This document shows positions 16,650 to 26,101 of a stretch of 64,000 nucleotides of DNA, in pieces; position 1 is the stretch's first letter, and each line of letters begins with the position of its first letter. Below the pieces are notes generated by a model. That model did no database searches and was not told the origin of the DNA. It saw nothing but the letters and a program-made list of their open reading frames with translations. The DNA is taken from assembly GCF_013377535.1 (NCBI RefSeq), contig NZ_JABCJE010000007.1:62001-126000 (forward strand). The letters run 5' to 3'. The position numbers and the translations under genes were made by a program. Source of the DNA: Donghicola mangrovi. Lineage in GTDB: Bacteria; Pseudomonadota; Alphaproteobacteria; Rhodobacterales; Rhodobacteraceae.

Positions 16650-18626
16650 TTAGAGCGTGATGCGGAAGAGTGCGAAACCCTCCGCTCCGTCGCCTGCGTC
16701 GGTGATCTGCACGGTCTTGATGTCGGCCATGTGGGCGCGGGCCTTGGGGCCGCTTTCAAAGACAACGCTGGTGCCCTCCATCGGGGCAAAGGACCAGTTG
16801 TCGTCGGCGGTCGGATTGATGGTGCCAGCCTCGACGATGTAGCGGACCAGAATATCGCGGTTGGTATCCGGCCCTTCGAAGACGATGGTGTCGCCCATCG
16901 CACCGGGGAACTCGCCGCCGCCGCTGGCGCGGTAGTTGTTGGTGGCAATGATGAATTCCTGATCGGGCTGAACAGGCGCCCCCTCATAGGACAGGTTCAC
17001 GATGCGGTTCGCCTCGGGCACCAGCAGTTCACCCTTGGGCCCGAATTTCGAGGGCTGCGACAGGTCGATCTGATAAGTCACCCCGTCGATCACATCGAAG
17101 TTGTAGCTGGGGAAGTCGGGGTTCAGCAGGGGTTGGTCCTGCTCGCCTGCTTTGATCTGGTTGAACAGACCGGCCGAGCGTTCCAGCCAGTCCTTCAACT
17201 GTGCGCCCGTGACCTTCACCGCGCGAATCGTGTTGGGATAGAGGTACAGGTCGGCCACGTTCTTGATCGCGACATCGCCCACGGGGACGTCGGTGTAATA
17301 GTCGGGACCGCCACGACCACCGGCCTTGAACGGCGCGGCGGCGGACAGCAGGGGCAGGGCGGCGTATTCCGTGCCCTCGAGCATCTGCTTGATGTACCAC
17401 ATCTGCGCGTTCGACACGATCTGGACCGACGGATCATCCGCCACCAAAGCGAAATAGCTGTAGAGCGGCGCGCTGGTTTTACCCACGGCGCGGCGCACAT
17501 ATTCCAGCGTCTCGTCATGTTCCTTGCGGACCGAGGCCAGAACCTCGGCGTCGCTTTCGACCAGCGGGGTGATGCTGCGATCTTCGCCGCGCTCGTAGAT
17601 CGGGCGCACGGTGGCAGAGTGGCTGACCACGCGCCATGTGCCGCCCTCGCGTTCCAGCATCAGGTCGATCAGGCCCATGTGGCTGCCCCAGAACCCGCCC
17701 ATGACGGCGGGTTTGCCGTGGATGGTGCCGGCCTCGGGGTCGATCACGTCGGTCGCGGTAAAGGTCGGGCCGGGGAAAACCATGTGGCTGTGGCCGGTCA
17801 TCAGGGCGTCGATGCCGTTCACCTCGGCCAGCGGGACCGAGGCGTTCTCCATCCCGTCGGTGCGCTGGGCCGATCCGATACCCGAGTGGGACAGGGCGAT
17901 GATCACATCTGCACCGGCCTCTTTCATCTCGGGGACGTAGGCTTCGGCGGTCATGACGATGTCGCGGGTTTCCACGTTGCCGACCAGATGCTTGGAATCC
18001 CAGTTCATGATCTGCGGCGGGACAAAGCCGATCAGGCCAATGCGGATCGGATGCGACTGGCCTGCGCCATCGGTCACGGTGCGGTCCAGAATCACATAGG
18101 GCTTCACCAGCGTCTGGTCCTGAGTCGGGGTCGCGCCCGCCTTGGTCGCGATGTTCGCCGACACGACAGGGAAGGCCGCCCCTGCCAAAGTTTTCAACAG
18201 AAAGCTCAACCCATAATTGAACTCGTGATTGCCCAAAGTGGCTGCGTCGAATCCCAGCGTATTCATCGCGGTGATGACGGGGTGCATATCCCCGTCCTTC
18301 ATGCCCCGCTCATAGGCAATGTAGTCGCCCATGGGGTTGCCTTGCAAAAAATCACCGTTGTCGACAAGAATGCTGTTCGTCGCCTCGGAGCGGACTTCGC
18401 GAATGTAAGATGCGGTGCGGGCCAGACCTACGGTATCGACCGGTTTGTCAGTGTAATAATCGTAAGGGAATACGTGGACATGCAGGTCCGTCGTTTCCAT
18501 GATGCGCAAATGGGCCTGATTGGCCGCAGCACGGGCGGAAAACGGGTGCAGAACGATCATAGCGCTGCCTGCGGCGGTTGCGGCCAGAAAGCTGCGTCGC
18601 GTAAGTGTTGGTTTAATAACTGACAT
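16650..18626 (-). CDS. cpdB: 2',3'-cyclic-nucleotide 2'-phosphodiesterase / 3'-nucleotidase, periplasmic
   Basis: A 658-residue bifunctional enzyme. The N-terminus carries a Tat signal (LTRRSFLAATAAGS, ending near SARAAA), the metallophosphatase domain has TTDLHVH, DNGDFLQGNPMG, GNHEFNYG and GHSHMVFPG, and the 5'-nucleotidase C-terminal domain follows from about residue 380. It converts 2',3'-cyclic nucleotides to 3'-nucleotides and then to nucleosides in the periplasm. GGGAG precedes the ATG at 18626. An RNase T2, whose products are its substrates, is encoded about 5 kb away. Confidence 0.95.
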   Translation of the reverse strand: MSVIKPTLTRRSFLAATAAGSAMIVLHPFSARAAANQAHLRIMETTDLHVHVFPYDYYTDKPVDTVGLARTASYIREVRSEATNSILVDNGDFLQGNPMGDYIAYERGMKDGDMHPVITAMNTLGFDAATLGNHEFNYGLSFLLKTLAGAAFPVVSANIATKAGATPTQDQTLVKPYVILDRTVTDGAGQSHPIRIGLIGFVPPQIMNWDSKHLVGNVETRDIVMTAEAYVPEMKEAGADVIIALSHSGIGSAQRTDGMENASVPLAEVNGIDALMTGHSHMVFPGPTFTATDVIDPEAGTIHGKPAVMGGFWGSHMGLIDLMLEREGGTWRVVSHSATVRPIYERGEDRSITPLVESDAEVLASVRKEHDETLEYVRRAVGKTSAPLYSYFALVADDPSVQIVSNAQMWYIKQMLEGTEYAALPLLSAAAPFKAGGRGGPDYYTDVPVGDVAIKNVADLYLYPNTIRAVKVTGAQLKDWLERSAGLFNQIKAGEQDQPLLNPDFPSYNFDVIDGVTYQIDLSQPSKFGPKGELLVPEANRIVNLSYEGAPVQPDQEFIIATNNYRASGGGEFPGAMGDTIVFEGPDTNRDILVRYIVEAGTINPTADDNWSFAPMEGTSVVFESGPKARAHMADIKTVQITDAGDGAEGFALFRITL

Positions 18627-18765
18627 CCGAACATACTCCCTAAAATTTCCGTTTTCTGCGTAAAGCGCAACTATGACGCGTGAATGACGGTAAGGAATTG
18701 TCAGACAAGGCGTTGCTGCGCGTGCAACTGCGTGGCATGAAGCCACCAAACCAGTGGGGTCGGCC

Positions 18766-19734
18766 ATGCGTGACGCAGAGACAGTAACCTTTGGCGGTTC
18801 CGATTTGGACCGCGCCGCCTATTTGCGCGGCAAACCCGAGCGGCTGGAAGAATTGCGCGCGGACCCAAAGGGTACTCACATCGTTCTGTGGCAGGGCAAG
18901 CCGTTGGTAGAGGGCGAGGATCAGGACACTCTGGTCCGTTTGCCCCACGATCATCCCCTGTTGGACGAATGCGAACCCGATGCCCTGTTTCTGGGCCTAG
19001 AGGCTGACCGCCCTGTGTTCGGCCACTGGCTCAAGGATTGGTGGCCCGAGGGGCTCGATGCTTCGGAACTGGGCGGGTTTGTTGACACCACGGCGCAGTC
19101 CCATCCGACCTTGGCCAAGGATCAGGTGTTCGCCGAACTGCGCGCCATCATGACCCGTCTGACCGTCCGCGATGCGGAACTTGCCGCGACCTTGCGGGCG
19201 ATGATCGAATGGCACCGCCGCCACGGGTTCTGCGCCAACTGCGGTGAAAAGACCGACATGGGGCAGGCCGGTTGGCAGCGTGGCTGCGAATCGTGCAAGG
19301 CGCAGCATTTTCCGCGCACCGATCCGGTGGTCATCATGTTGATCACTCACGGCAATTCGGTTCTGCTGGGCCGGTCGCCCGGTTGGCCCGACCAGATGTA
19401 TTCGCTGTTGGCCGGTTTTGTTGAGCCCGGTGAAACCCTAGAGGCCGCCGTGCGCCGCGAGGTATTCGAGGAAGCTGGCATCAAAGTGGGCCGCGTCGAG
19501 TATCTGGCCAGCCAGCCTTGGGCTTTTCCGGCCAGCCTGATGATGGGCTTTCGCGGCGATGCGCTAACCAAGACCATCAACATCGACCCCGCCGAACTAG
19601 AAGACGCCGTCTGGTTCACACGAGAAGAGATCGCTCAGGCCTTTCTGGGGCAGCACCCGACATTGAAACCGGCTCGCAAGGGCGCCATCGCACAGTTCCT
19701 GTTGCAGAAGTGGCTCGAAGACCGGTTAGATTGA
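18766..19734 (+). CDS. nudC: NAD(+)/NADH pyrophosphatase or RNA NAD-decapping enzyme NudC
   Basis: 322 residues: an N-terminal NUDIX-like domain, a zinc ribbon (CANCG and CESC, about residues 156-177), then the Nudix box GFVEPGETLEAAVRREVFEE (about 209-228) and the NudC signature SQPWAFPASLMMGF (SQPWPFP in most members, Ala for Pro here). It hydrolyses NADH and removes NAD caps from RNA. The ATG at 18766 follows GGGG; a GTG four codons earlier is possible. It is divergent from cpdB. Confidence 0.95.
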   Translation: MRDAETVTFGGSDLDRAAYLRGKPERLEELRADPKGTHIVLWQGKPLVEGEDQDTLVRLPHDHPLLDECEPDALFLGLEADRPVFGHWLKDWWPEGLDASELGGFVDTTAQSHPTLAKDQVFAELRAIMTRLTVRDAELAATLRAMIEWHRRHGFCANCGEKTDMGQAGWQRGCESCKAQHFPRTDPVVIMLITHGNSVLLGRSPGWPDQMYSLLAGFVEPGETLEAAVRREVFEEAGIKVGRVEYLASQPWAFPASLMMGFRGDALTKTINIDPAELEDAVWFTREEIAQAFLGQHPTLKPARKGAIAQFLLQKWLEDRLD

Positions 19735-19777
19735 AAGATAGTTTGAGTTTTTCGGAAATTACGGAATTAGTGGCAGC

Positions 19778-20239
19778 ATGAAGTTCAGCACCCGAGAAGA
19801 TATCGACCTACCGATTGACCAGGTGTTCGCACAGGTCAGCGACCTCGACCAGTTCGAGCGCGCAGCCCTGCGTCGTGGCGTGAAAATCCGTCGTCTGGAC
19901 GACAGCACGCAACCCAAGGTCGGCATGGCATGGGAGATGGACTTCGTGATGCGCGGCAAGGAACGCCATCTGGATGCTCAATTGACCGGATTTGACGCGC
20001 CCAACGGCATGACCTTCGAGGGGAAATCGGGCGGGATGACCCATCACCTGATGGTGGATCTGACGCCCCTGTCCAAGAAGCGCACCCGCCTGCAAATCGA
20101 ACTGGATCTGAAGCCCCGCACGCTGCCCGCGCGCCTGCTGATCCAGTCGTTCAAGCTGGCAAAACAAAGCCTTAACAAGAAGTTCAAGCAGCGCATCGCT
20201 AGCTTTGCCCGCGACGTTGAAAAGGCGGCCGCGCGGTAA
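19778..20239 (+). CDS. SRPBCC (START-like) superfamily protein
   Basis: A 153-residue soluble protein with the pattern of the polyketide-cyclase/START fold: an opening strand MKFSTREDIDLPIDQVFAQV, a central beta-sheet (GMTFEGKSGGMTHHLMVDLT) and a long basic C-terminal helix (LAKQSLNKKFKQRIASFARD). Such proteins bind hydrophobic ligands. No ligand can be inferred. It starts 43 bases after nudC on the same strand. Confidence 0.75.
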   Translation: MKFSTREDIDLPIDQVFAQVSDLDQFERAALRRGVKIRRLDDSTQPKVGMAWEMDFVMRGKERHLDAQLTGFDAPNGMTFEGKSGGMTHHLMVDLTPLSKKRTRLQIELDLKPRTLPARLLIQSFKLAKQSLNKKFKQRIASFARDVEKAAAR

Positions 20240-20250
20240 ACGCGGCCCTT
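20227..20250. terminator. Bidirectional hairpin between convergent SRPBCC and pheA genes
   Basis: GGCCGCG (20227-20233) pairs with CGCGGCC (20241-20247), spanning the SRPBCC stop codon. It is followed by CTTTGG on the plus strand and by GCCTTTTC on the minus strand, downstream of pheA. Confidence 0.5.
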
Positions 20251-20254
20251 TGGC

Positions 20255-21091
20255 TTAGCCCTCGCGGCGGGGCGAGGCGGGGTAGACACCCAGAATTTTC
20301 AGGTGATCGGTGAAGTAGCTCAGCTCTTCGAGCGCGAGGCGCACGTTGTCGTCCTCGGGATGGCCTTCGATGTCCGCATAAAACTGGGTCGCGGTGAAGT
20401 GCCCGCCGACCATGTAGCTTTCCAGCTTGGTCATGTTGACGCCGTTGGTCGCGAAGCCGCCCATCGCTTTGTACAGCGCGGCGGGGATGTTGCGGACGCG
20501 GAAGACAAAGGTTGTCATCATCTTGCCAGTTCCGCGGCGGGTCAGGTCGATCGCCGGACGCATCAGCAGGAAGCGGGTGGTGTTGGTGCCCTCGTCCTCG
20601 ATGTCCTTGGCCAGAACGTCCAGCCCGTAAATCTCGCCTGCCAGTTCGCTGGCCAGCGCGGCCTGCTCGGGGTCATTACGCTCGGCAATCTCGCGGGCAG
20701 AGCCTGCGGTGTCCGCGCCGGTGACGCGCTGGATGCCATGCTCGGCCAGGAACGAACGGCACTGGCCCAGCAGCATCGAGTGGGACATCGCGGATTTCAC
20801 CTGCGACAGCTGGGTGCCCTTGATTCCCAACAGAGTGATTCGGACACGCACGAACGCTTCGTCGACGATGTGAAGACCGGATTCCGGCAGCAGATAGTGG
20901 ATATCGGCGACTCGGCCATAGGTCGAATTCTCGACCGGCAGCATGGCAAGGTCCGCTTCGCCCGATTTTACAGCAGCAATCGCGTCTTCAAAGGTTGCAC
21001 AGGGCATTACTTCATCATTTGGGCGCGCTTCACGGCATGCCTGATGGGAATAAGCGCCAAGTTCACCCTGGAAAGCGATGCGTTTTGTCAT
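20255..21091 (-). CDS. pheA: Prephenate dehydratase
   Basis: A 278-residue monofunctional enzyme of phenylalanine synthesis. It begins KRIAFQGELGAYSHQA, as prephenate dehydratases do, carries the catalytic TTRF motif (NTTRFLLM, about residues 174-181), and has a C-terminal ACT domain with GALYK-like AALYKAMGGFATNGVNMTKL and LESY in the usual ESRP position. The ACT domain binds phenylalanine for feedback control. No chorismate mutase domain is present. It is divergent from the cytochrome c gene. Confidence 0.95.
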   Translation of the reverse strand: MTKRIAFQGELGAYSHQACREARPNDEVMPCATFEDAIAAVKSGEADLAMLPVENSTYGRVADIHYLLPESGLHIVDEAFVRVRITLLGIKGTQLSQVKSAMSHSMLLGQCRSFLAEHGIQRVTGADTAGSAREIAERNDPEQAALASELAGEIYGLDVLAKDIEDEGTNTTRFLLMRPAIDLTRRGTGKMMTTFVFRVRNIPAALYKAMGGFATNGVNMTKLESYMVGGHFTATQFYADIEGHPEDDNVRLALEELSYFTDHLKILGVYPASPRREG

Positions 21092-21204
21092 GAATTTCGT
21101 CCATTTCTGCCAAATCGGGCGTTTGGTCGCGGTAACTACACCTTGCGTCCATTGGGGGGAAGCGCATAAGAAGCCGCAACAGCTAACGAAGTGAGACGCG
21201 AGCC

Positions 21205-21720
21205 ATGCTTGATACTATGACCTTCACCAAGGTTCTGGGCGGATTTTGCGGCGCCTTTCTGATTTTCCTTCTCGGCAAGTGGGTTGCTGAAGAGGTGTAC
21301 GCAATGGGCGGAGGCCACGGTGACGAGCACGCGCAGGGCTATGTCATCGAAGTTGCGGATGCAGGTGGCGCGGCAGAGGCCGAAGAGGGCCCTGACTTTG
21401 CAACCCTGCTTGCCAGCGCAGATGCCGGCAAAGGCGAGAAGGTGTTCAAGAAGTGCGCCGCTTGCCACAAGGTTGACGGTTCGAACGCAACCGGTCCGCA
21501 CCTGGACGGCGTTGTAAACCGCGCAATCGACTCGGCCGAAGGCTTCAGCTACTCGGGCGCTCTGCTGCAGGTCGGCGACGTCTGGACCCCTGAAAACCTG
21601 AACCACTTCATCGAGAACCCCAAAGCTGCCGCACCCGGCACCGCAATGGGCTTTGCCGGTCTGAAGAGCCCCGAAGACCGCGCAAACGTGATCGCATACC
21701 TCCAGAGCCTGGGCAGCTAA
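21205..21720 (+). CDS. cycM: Membrane-anchored cytochrome c (CycM / c552 type)
   Basis: 171 residues. An uncleaved N-terminal anchor (KVLGGFCGAFLIFLLGKWVAEEV, residues 9-31) is followed by an acidic Ala/Gly linker and a class I cytochrome c domain with the haem motif KKCAACHKVDG (about residues 90-100) and a distal methionine in GTAMGFAGLK. Such proteins carry electrons between the bc1 complex and the aa3 oxidase on the periplasmic face. A strong terminator follows. Confidence 0.9.
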   Translation: MLDTMTFTKVLGGFCGAFLIFLLGKWVAEEVYAMGGGHGDEHAQGYVIEVADAGGAAEAEEGPDFATLLASADAGKGEKVFKKCAACHKVDGSNATGPHLDGVVNRAIDSAEGFSYSGALLQVGDVWTPENLNHFIENPKAAAPGTAMGFAGLKSPEDRANVIAYLQSLGS

Positions 21721-21749
21721 TCGCGCCAAAGGCATCAGGACCAGAATTT

Positions 21750-21774
21750 GGCCATCCTTCGGGGTGGCCTTTTT
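21750..21774 (+). terminator. Rho-independent terminator after cycM
   Basis: GGCCATCC-TTCG-GGGTGGCC: an 8-bp stem with one G-U pair and a stable TTCG tetraloop, followed by TTTTT. Confidence 0.92.
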
Positions 21775-21889
21775 CGTTTTTAAACCAATGTTCACGAATG
21801 CTCACGCATCCTCGACTTGCACCTTGGTTGCTTCCCGCTTTAGCGTTGCGAACAAGCCGTTCGTGTACGCGACAAATCAGGAGGTTTTC

Positions 21890-23815
21890 ATGCACCATCC
21901 CAATCGCTCCCGTCAGGCCGCAGTCCGCAGTGTGGCGCGCCCTGATCCCCGTCCGCAGTTGCGGCAGATGTTGTGGGGCGGTCTGGTCGGTCTGGCAGTT
22001 CTGGCGGCAGCCAGCATGACGCGGGCGCAGGACGCAGAGCCCAAGATCATCAAGACCTACGGTTATTCGTTCTTTGGTGCGCTGAACTACCCCGAGAATT
22101 TCGATCATCTGGATTACGTGAACCCCGACGCCCCCCGCGGCGGCGAGATTGCGATCTCTGCAGATGGCACCTTCGACAGCATGAACCCCTATTCCCGCAA
22201 GGGGCAGGCGGCGTCGCTGGCCTCGATCCCGTTTGAATCGCTGCTGGTCGGCGTGTCCGACGCCGAAGAGGTGTATTACGGCCTTCTGGCAGAGAGCCTC
22301 GAGTACCCCGAGGACATGTCGTGGGTCATCTTCCACATGCGCCCCGAGGCCAAGTTTTCCGACGGCACACCCATGACCGCCCATGACGTGGTGTTCAGCC
22401 ACAACCTGATGATGGAGCAGTCCCTGCAAAGCTACCGCGAGGCCGTGGGCAAGCGCGTGCTGGGGGTTGAGGCCTTGGATGACTACACCGTCAAGTACAC
22501 CTTTGCCCCCGACATCCCGCGCCGCGCGCTGATCGATCAGGTCGGCGGCGAGCCCGTGTTCTCGAAGAAATGGTACGAGGAAACCGGCGCCCGTCTGGAC
22601 GAAAGCCGCATGGAGCCGGGCATCGGCTCCGGGCCCTATATCCTCGACAGCTACGACATCAACCGCCGCGTGGTCTACAAGCGCCGCGACGATTACTGGG
22701 GTGACCATCTGCCGATCAACAAGGGGCGCAACAACTTTGGCACCATCCGGGTCGAGTATTTCGCCGACGCCAACGCCGCGATGGAGGGGTTCAAGGCCGG
22801 CGCCTATACCTTCCGCGCGGAGAACAGCTCGCGCTCTTGGGCCACGGCCTATGACTTCCCGAACCTAAAGGACGGCTATGTCGTCAAGGCGGAGCTGCCC
22901 AATGGCAACATTCCCGCAGCGGCCGGTTTCGTGTTCAATCTGGGCAAGGAAAAGTTCCAGGACATCCGCGTGCGCGAGGCAATTGGACTGGCCTATAACT
23001 TTGAATGGACCAACAAGCAGGTGCAGTTCGGCCTGTTCGCACAGCGCTCCTCCTTCTGGGAGAACAGCCCCGTCGCGGCCAAGGGTAGCCCCGAGGGCCA
23101 CGAACTGGAGTTGCTAGAGAAATACAAGGATCTGCTGCCCGAGGGTATCCAGACCGCCGAACCCGTGATGCCCCACACCTCTGGCGACAGCCAGCTGGAC
23201 CGCAAGAACCTGCGCAAAGCGTCGAAGCTGCTCGAAGAGGCGGGCTGGATCGCAGGCGATGATGGTATCCGCCGCAAGGATGGCCAGACCCTGAGCCTCG
23301 AGATCATCGAGGACAGCCCGACCTTTGACCGCATCATTCTGCCCTTTATCGAGAACCTGAAGGCGCTGGGTGTGGATGCCGTGTACAACCGGATCGACCC
23401 CGCGCAGTACACCAACCGCCGCCGTGACCGCGACTATGACATGATCTACGCGGCCTACCCGATGTACGAGCACCCCTCGACTGGCCTGTCACAGCAATTC
23501 GGGTCCGAGGATGCGGCCTATAGCCTGTTCAACCCCGCCGGTCTGGCCGACAAGGGCGTCGATGCGCTGATCGACGAAATCGTCGCCGCCAAGACGCTAG
23601 AGGAAATCGAACCTGCGACCCGCGCCTTGGACCGTGTGTTCCGCGCCAAGCAGTTCCTGATCCCCACCTGGTTCAACGACGTGTACTGGGTTGCCTATTA
23701 CGACATGTACGGTCACCCCGAGACGCTGCCGCGCTTTGATCTGGGGTATATGGACTTCTGGTGGTACGACGCTGAAAAGGCGGAAAAACTCAAATCCGCA
23801 GGCGTGCTGCGCTAA
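21890..23815 (+). CDS. yejA: Periplasmic peptide-binding protein, YejA type
   Basis: A 641-residue family-5 solute-binding protein. An extended N-terminus with a membrane/signal segment (LWGGLVGLAVLAAASMTRAQ, about residues 28-47) precedes the mature protein, which opens with KIIKTYGYSFFGALNYP and has NPDAPRGGEIAI, typical of YejA. It delivers oligopeptides or microcin-C-like peptides to the YejBE channel. CAGGAGG precedes the ATG at 21890; the upstream open frame overlaps the cycM terminator. It is the first gene of yejABEF. Confidence 0.9.
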   Translation: MHHPNRSRQAAVRSVARPDPRPQLRQMLWGGLVGLAVLAAASMTRAQDAEPKIIKTYGYSFFGALNYPENFDHLDYVNPDAPRGGEIAISADGTFDSMNPYSRKGQAASLASIPFESLLVGVSDAEEVYYGLLAESLEYPEDMSWVIFHMRPEAKFSDGTPMTAHDVVFSHNLMMEQSLQSYREAVGKRVLGVEALDDYTVKYTFAPDIPRRALIDQVGGEPVFSKKWYEETGARLDESRMEPGIGSGPYILDSYDINRRVVYKRRDDYWGDHLPINKGRNNFGTIRVEYFADANAAMEGFKAGAYTFRAENSSRSWATAYDFPNLKDGYVVKAELPNGNIPAAAGFVFNLGKEKFQDIRVREAIGLAYNFEWTNKQVQFGLFAQRSSFWENSPVAAKGSPEGHELELLEKYKDLLPEGIQTAEPVMPHTSGDSQLDRKNLRKASKLLEEAGWIAGDDGIRRKDGQTLSLEIIEDSPTFDRIILPFIENLKALGVDAVYNRIDPAQYTNRRRDRDYDMIYAAYPMYEHPSTGLSQQFGSEDAAYSLFNPAGLADKGVDALIDEIVAAKTLEEIEPATRALDRVFRAKQFLIPTWFNDVYWVAYYDMYGHPETLPRFDLGYMDFWWYDAEKAEKLKSAGVLR

Positions 23816-23840
23816 GAACTGAAGTCAGGGGGCTTGCCGA

Positions 23841-24992
23841 ATGGGCGCCTATATTCTGAGGCGATTGCTTCTGGTGATCCCGACGCTGATCGGGATCATG
23901 ATCATCAACTTTGCCCTTGTACAGTTCGTCCCCGGCGGACCGATCGAACAGGCCATCGCCCGCTTTCAGGGCGAGGGCGACGTGTTCGAGGGGATCGCCG
24001 GCGGTGGCAAGGATGCCAACTTGGGCGGCGAATCCGACAGCGGCTATCTGGGCGCCCGCGGCCTGCCGCCCGAGTTTATCGCCAAGCTCGAGGTCGAATA
24101 TGGCTTTGCCCGCGTGGTTTGCGATGAAGGGTTCGAGGGCACGCCTGACCTGAAGCACCCCGAGTGCCACAAGGAAATGATCCCCATCGTCGAACGCTTT
24201 GGCATCATGATGTGGAACTACCTGCATCTGGATTTCGGTGGCAGCTTCTTCCGCGATGCGCCGGTGTTCTCGATCGTGCTGGAAAAGATGCCGGTGTCGA
24301 TCTCGCTGGGCCTGTGGTCCACAGTGATTGCCTACATCGTCTCGATCCCCTTGGGGATTGCCAAGGCCGTGCGCGATGGCACCAGTTTCGACGTCTGGAC
24401 CAGCAGCGCGATCATCGTTGGTTATGCGATCCCAGGCTTCCTGTTCGCGATCCTGCTGATCGTTCTGTTCGCAGGTGGGTCGTATTGGCAGATCTTCCCG
24501 CTGCGGGGGCTGACTAGCGACAACTGGGATAACCTGAGCTGGGGCGCCAAAATCATCGACTATTTCTGGCACATCACTCTGCCGGTTCTGGCGGGCACGA
24601 TCTCGGCCTTCGCGACCCTGACCCTGCTGACGAAAAACAGCTTTCTGGACGAGATCAAGAAGCAGTACGTGATGACCGCCCGCGCCAAGGGCCTGTCGGA
24701 AAAGGCGGTTCTTTATGGCCACGTATTCCGCAACGCGATGCTGATCGTGATCGCCGGTTTCCCGGCAGTGTTCATCGGCGTGTTCTTTGGCGGCAGCCTG
24801 ATCATCGAGACGCTGTTTTCGCTGGATGGCCTTGGCCGGTTGGGCTTCGAGGCTGCGGTGGCCCGCGACTATCCGGTGATTTTCGGGACGCTCTTTGTGT
24901 TCGGCCTGATCGGTCTGGTTGTCGGCATTCTGTCGGACCTGATGTATGTGGTGGTTGACCCCCGCATCGACTTTGAGCGGAGGGAAGGCTGA
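23841..24992 (+). CDS. yejB: Peptide ABC transporter permease, YejB type
   Basis: A 383-residue inner-membrane protein. It starts [20 protein letters not shown], the classic DppB/YejB opening, and has a YejB-specific loop region with cysteines ([20 protein letters not shown]). The EAA motif region ([21 protein letters not shown]) lies at about residues 280-300. It forms the channel with YejE. It begins 25 bases after yejA. Confidence 0.92.
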   Translation: MGAYILRRLLLVIPTLIGIMIINFALVQFVPGGPIEQAIARFQGEGDVFEGIAGGGKDANLGGESDSGYLGARGLPPEFIAKLEVEYGFARVVCDEGFEGTPDLKHPECHKEMIPIVERFGIMMWNYLHLDFGGSFFRDAPVFSIVLEKMPVSISLGLWSTVIAYIVSIPLGIAKAVRDGTSFDVWTSSAIIVGYAIPGFLFAILLIVLFAGGSYWQIFPLRGLTSDNWDNLSWGAKIIDYFWHITLPVLAGTISAFATLTLLTKNSFLDEIKKQYVMTARAKGLSEKAVLYGHVFRNAMLIVIAGFPAVFIGVFFGGSLIIETLFSLDGLGRLGFEAAVARDYPVIFGTLFVFGLIGLVVGILSDLMYVVVDPRIDFERREG

Positions 24993-26101
24993 TGGCTCTG
25001 TCCCCTCTGAACCAGCGCCGCTGGCGCAATTTCCGCGCAAACGGGCGGGCGTTCTGGTCGCTGATCCTGTTCTGCGTGCTGTTCGGCCTGTCCCTGTTTG
25101 CCGAGTTTCTGGCCAACGACAAACCGATCGTGGTCAGCTACAAGGGCGAAATCTACACGCCGGTCTTCAACTTCTACCCCGAAACGACCTTCGGCGGTGA
25201 CTTCAAAACCGAAGCCATCTACCGCGACATCGAGGTTAAATGCCTGATCACCACGGGCGGCTCGGACCTGTGCTGGGACGACCCCGAAGGGTATCTGGTT
25301 GAGGCCGAAGACAAAGGCACGGTCGAGGGCGAGCCCATCCAGAAAGGCTGGATGATCTGGCCGCCGATCCCCTACAGCTATGACACCCCGAACGACATTG
25401 GCCGCGCGGCCCCCAGCCCGCCCGATGGCGATCACTGGCTGGGCACCGATGACACGACCCGCGATGTGCTGGCGCGTGTGATCTACGGCTTCCGTCTGTC
25501 GATCGTCTTTACCCTGATTGTGACCGCCTTCGCGTCGGTCATCGGCATCGTTGCAGGCGCACTTCAGGGCTTTTTTGGCGGATGGCTTGACCTGATTTTC
25601 CAGCGGGTGATCGAGATTTGGGGCGCCACGCCGTCGCTCTATATCATCATCATTATGTTCGCGATCTTGGGGCGCAGTTTCTGGTTGTTGGTGCTGTTGA
25701 CGGTGCTGTTCAGCTGGACCTCTCTGGTGGGGGTTGTGCGGGCCGAATTCCTGCGTGCGCGCAATCTGGAATACGTTCGCGCGGCCAAGGCGCTGGGGGT
25801 CAGCAACTGGACCATCATGTTCCGCCACATGCTGCCGAACGCGATGGTTGCGACGTTGACCATGATGCCCTTTATCATCACCGGTACGATCAGCACGTTG
25901 GCGGGTCTGGATTTTCTGGGCTTTGGCCTGCCTTCCTCGGCCCCGTCCTTGGGCGAGCTGACGCTGCAAGCCAAACAGAACCTGCACGCGCCGTGGCTGG
26001 GCTTCACCGCGTTCTTCACCTTTGCGATCATGCTGTCGCTGCTGGTCTTTATCTTCGAAGGCGTGCGCGATGCCTTTGACCCGAGGAAAACCTTCAAATG
26101 A
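24992..26101 (+). CDS. yejE: Peptide ABC transporter permease, YejE type
   Basis: A 369-residue inner-membrane protein with start overlapping the yejB stop (TGATG). The N-terminal membrane segment is followed by a large periplasmic insertion (about residues 45-150) that distinguishes YejE from DppC. The EAA loop reads VRAAKALGVSNWTIMFRHMLPNA. It pairs with YejB in the peptide channel. Confidence 0.92.
   Translation: MALSPLNQRRWRNFRANGRAFWSLILFCVLFGLSLFAEFLANDKPIVVSYKGEIYTPVFNFYPETTFGGDFKTEAIYRDIEVKCLITTGGSDLCWDDPEGYLVEAEDKGTVEGEPIQKGWMIWPPIPYSYDTPNDIGRAAPSPPDGDHWLGTDDTTRDVLARVIYGFRLSIVFTLIVTAFASVIGIVAGALQGFFGGWLDLIFQRVIEIWGATPSLYIIIIMFAILGRSFWLLVLLTVLFSWTSLVGVVRAEFLRARNLEYVRAAKALGVSNWTIMFRHMLPNAMVATLTMMPFIITGTISTLAGLDFLGFGLPSSAPSLGELTLQAKQNLHAPWLGFTAFFTFAIMLSLLVFIFEGVRDAFDPRKTFK

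Noticed and set aside
16731-18623. A 630-codon open frame opposite cpdB
   Set aside because: Same antisense artefact; composition is unlike a real protein and cpdB is unambiguous.
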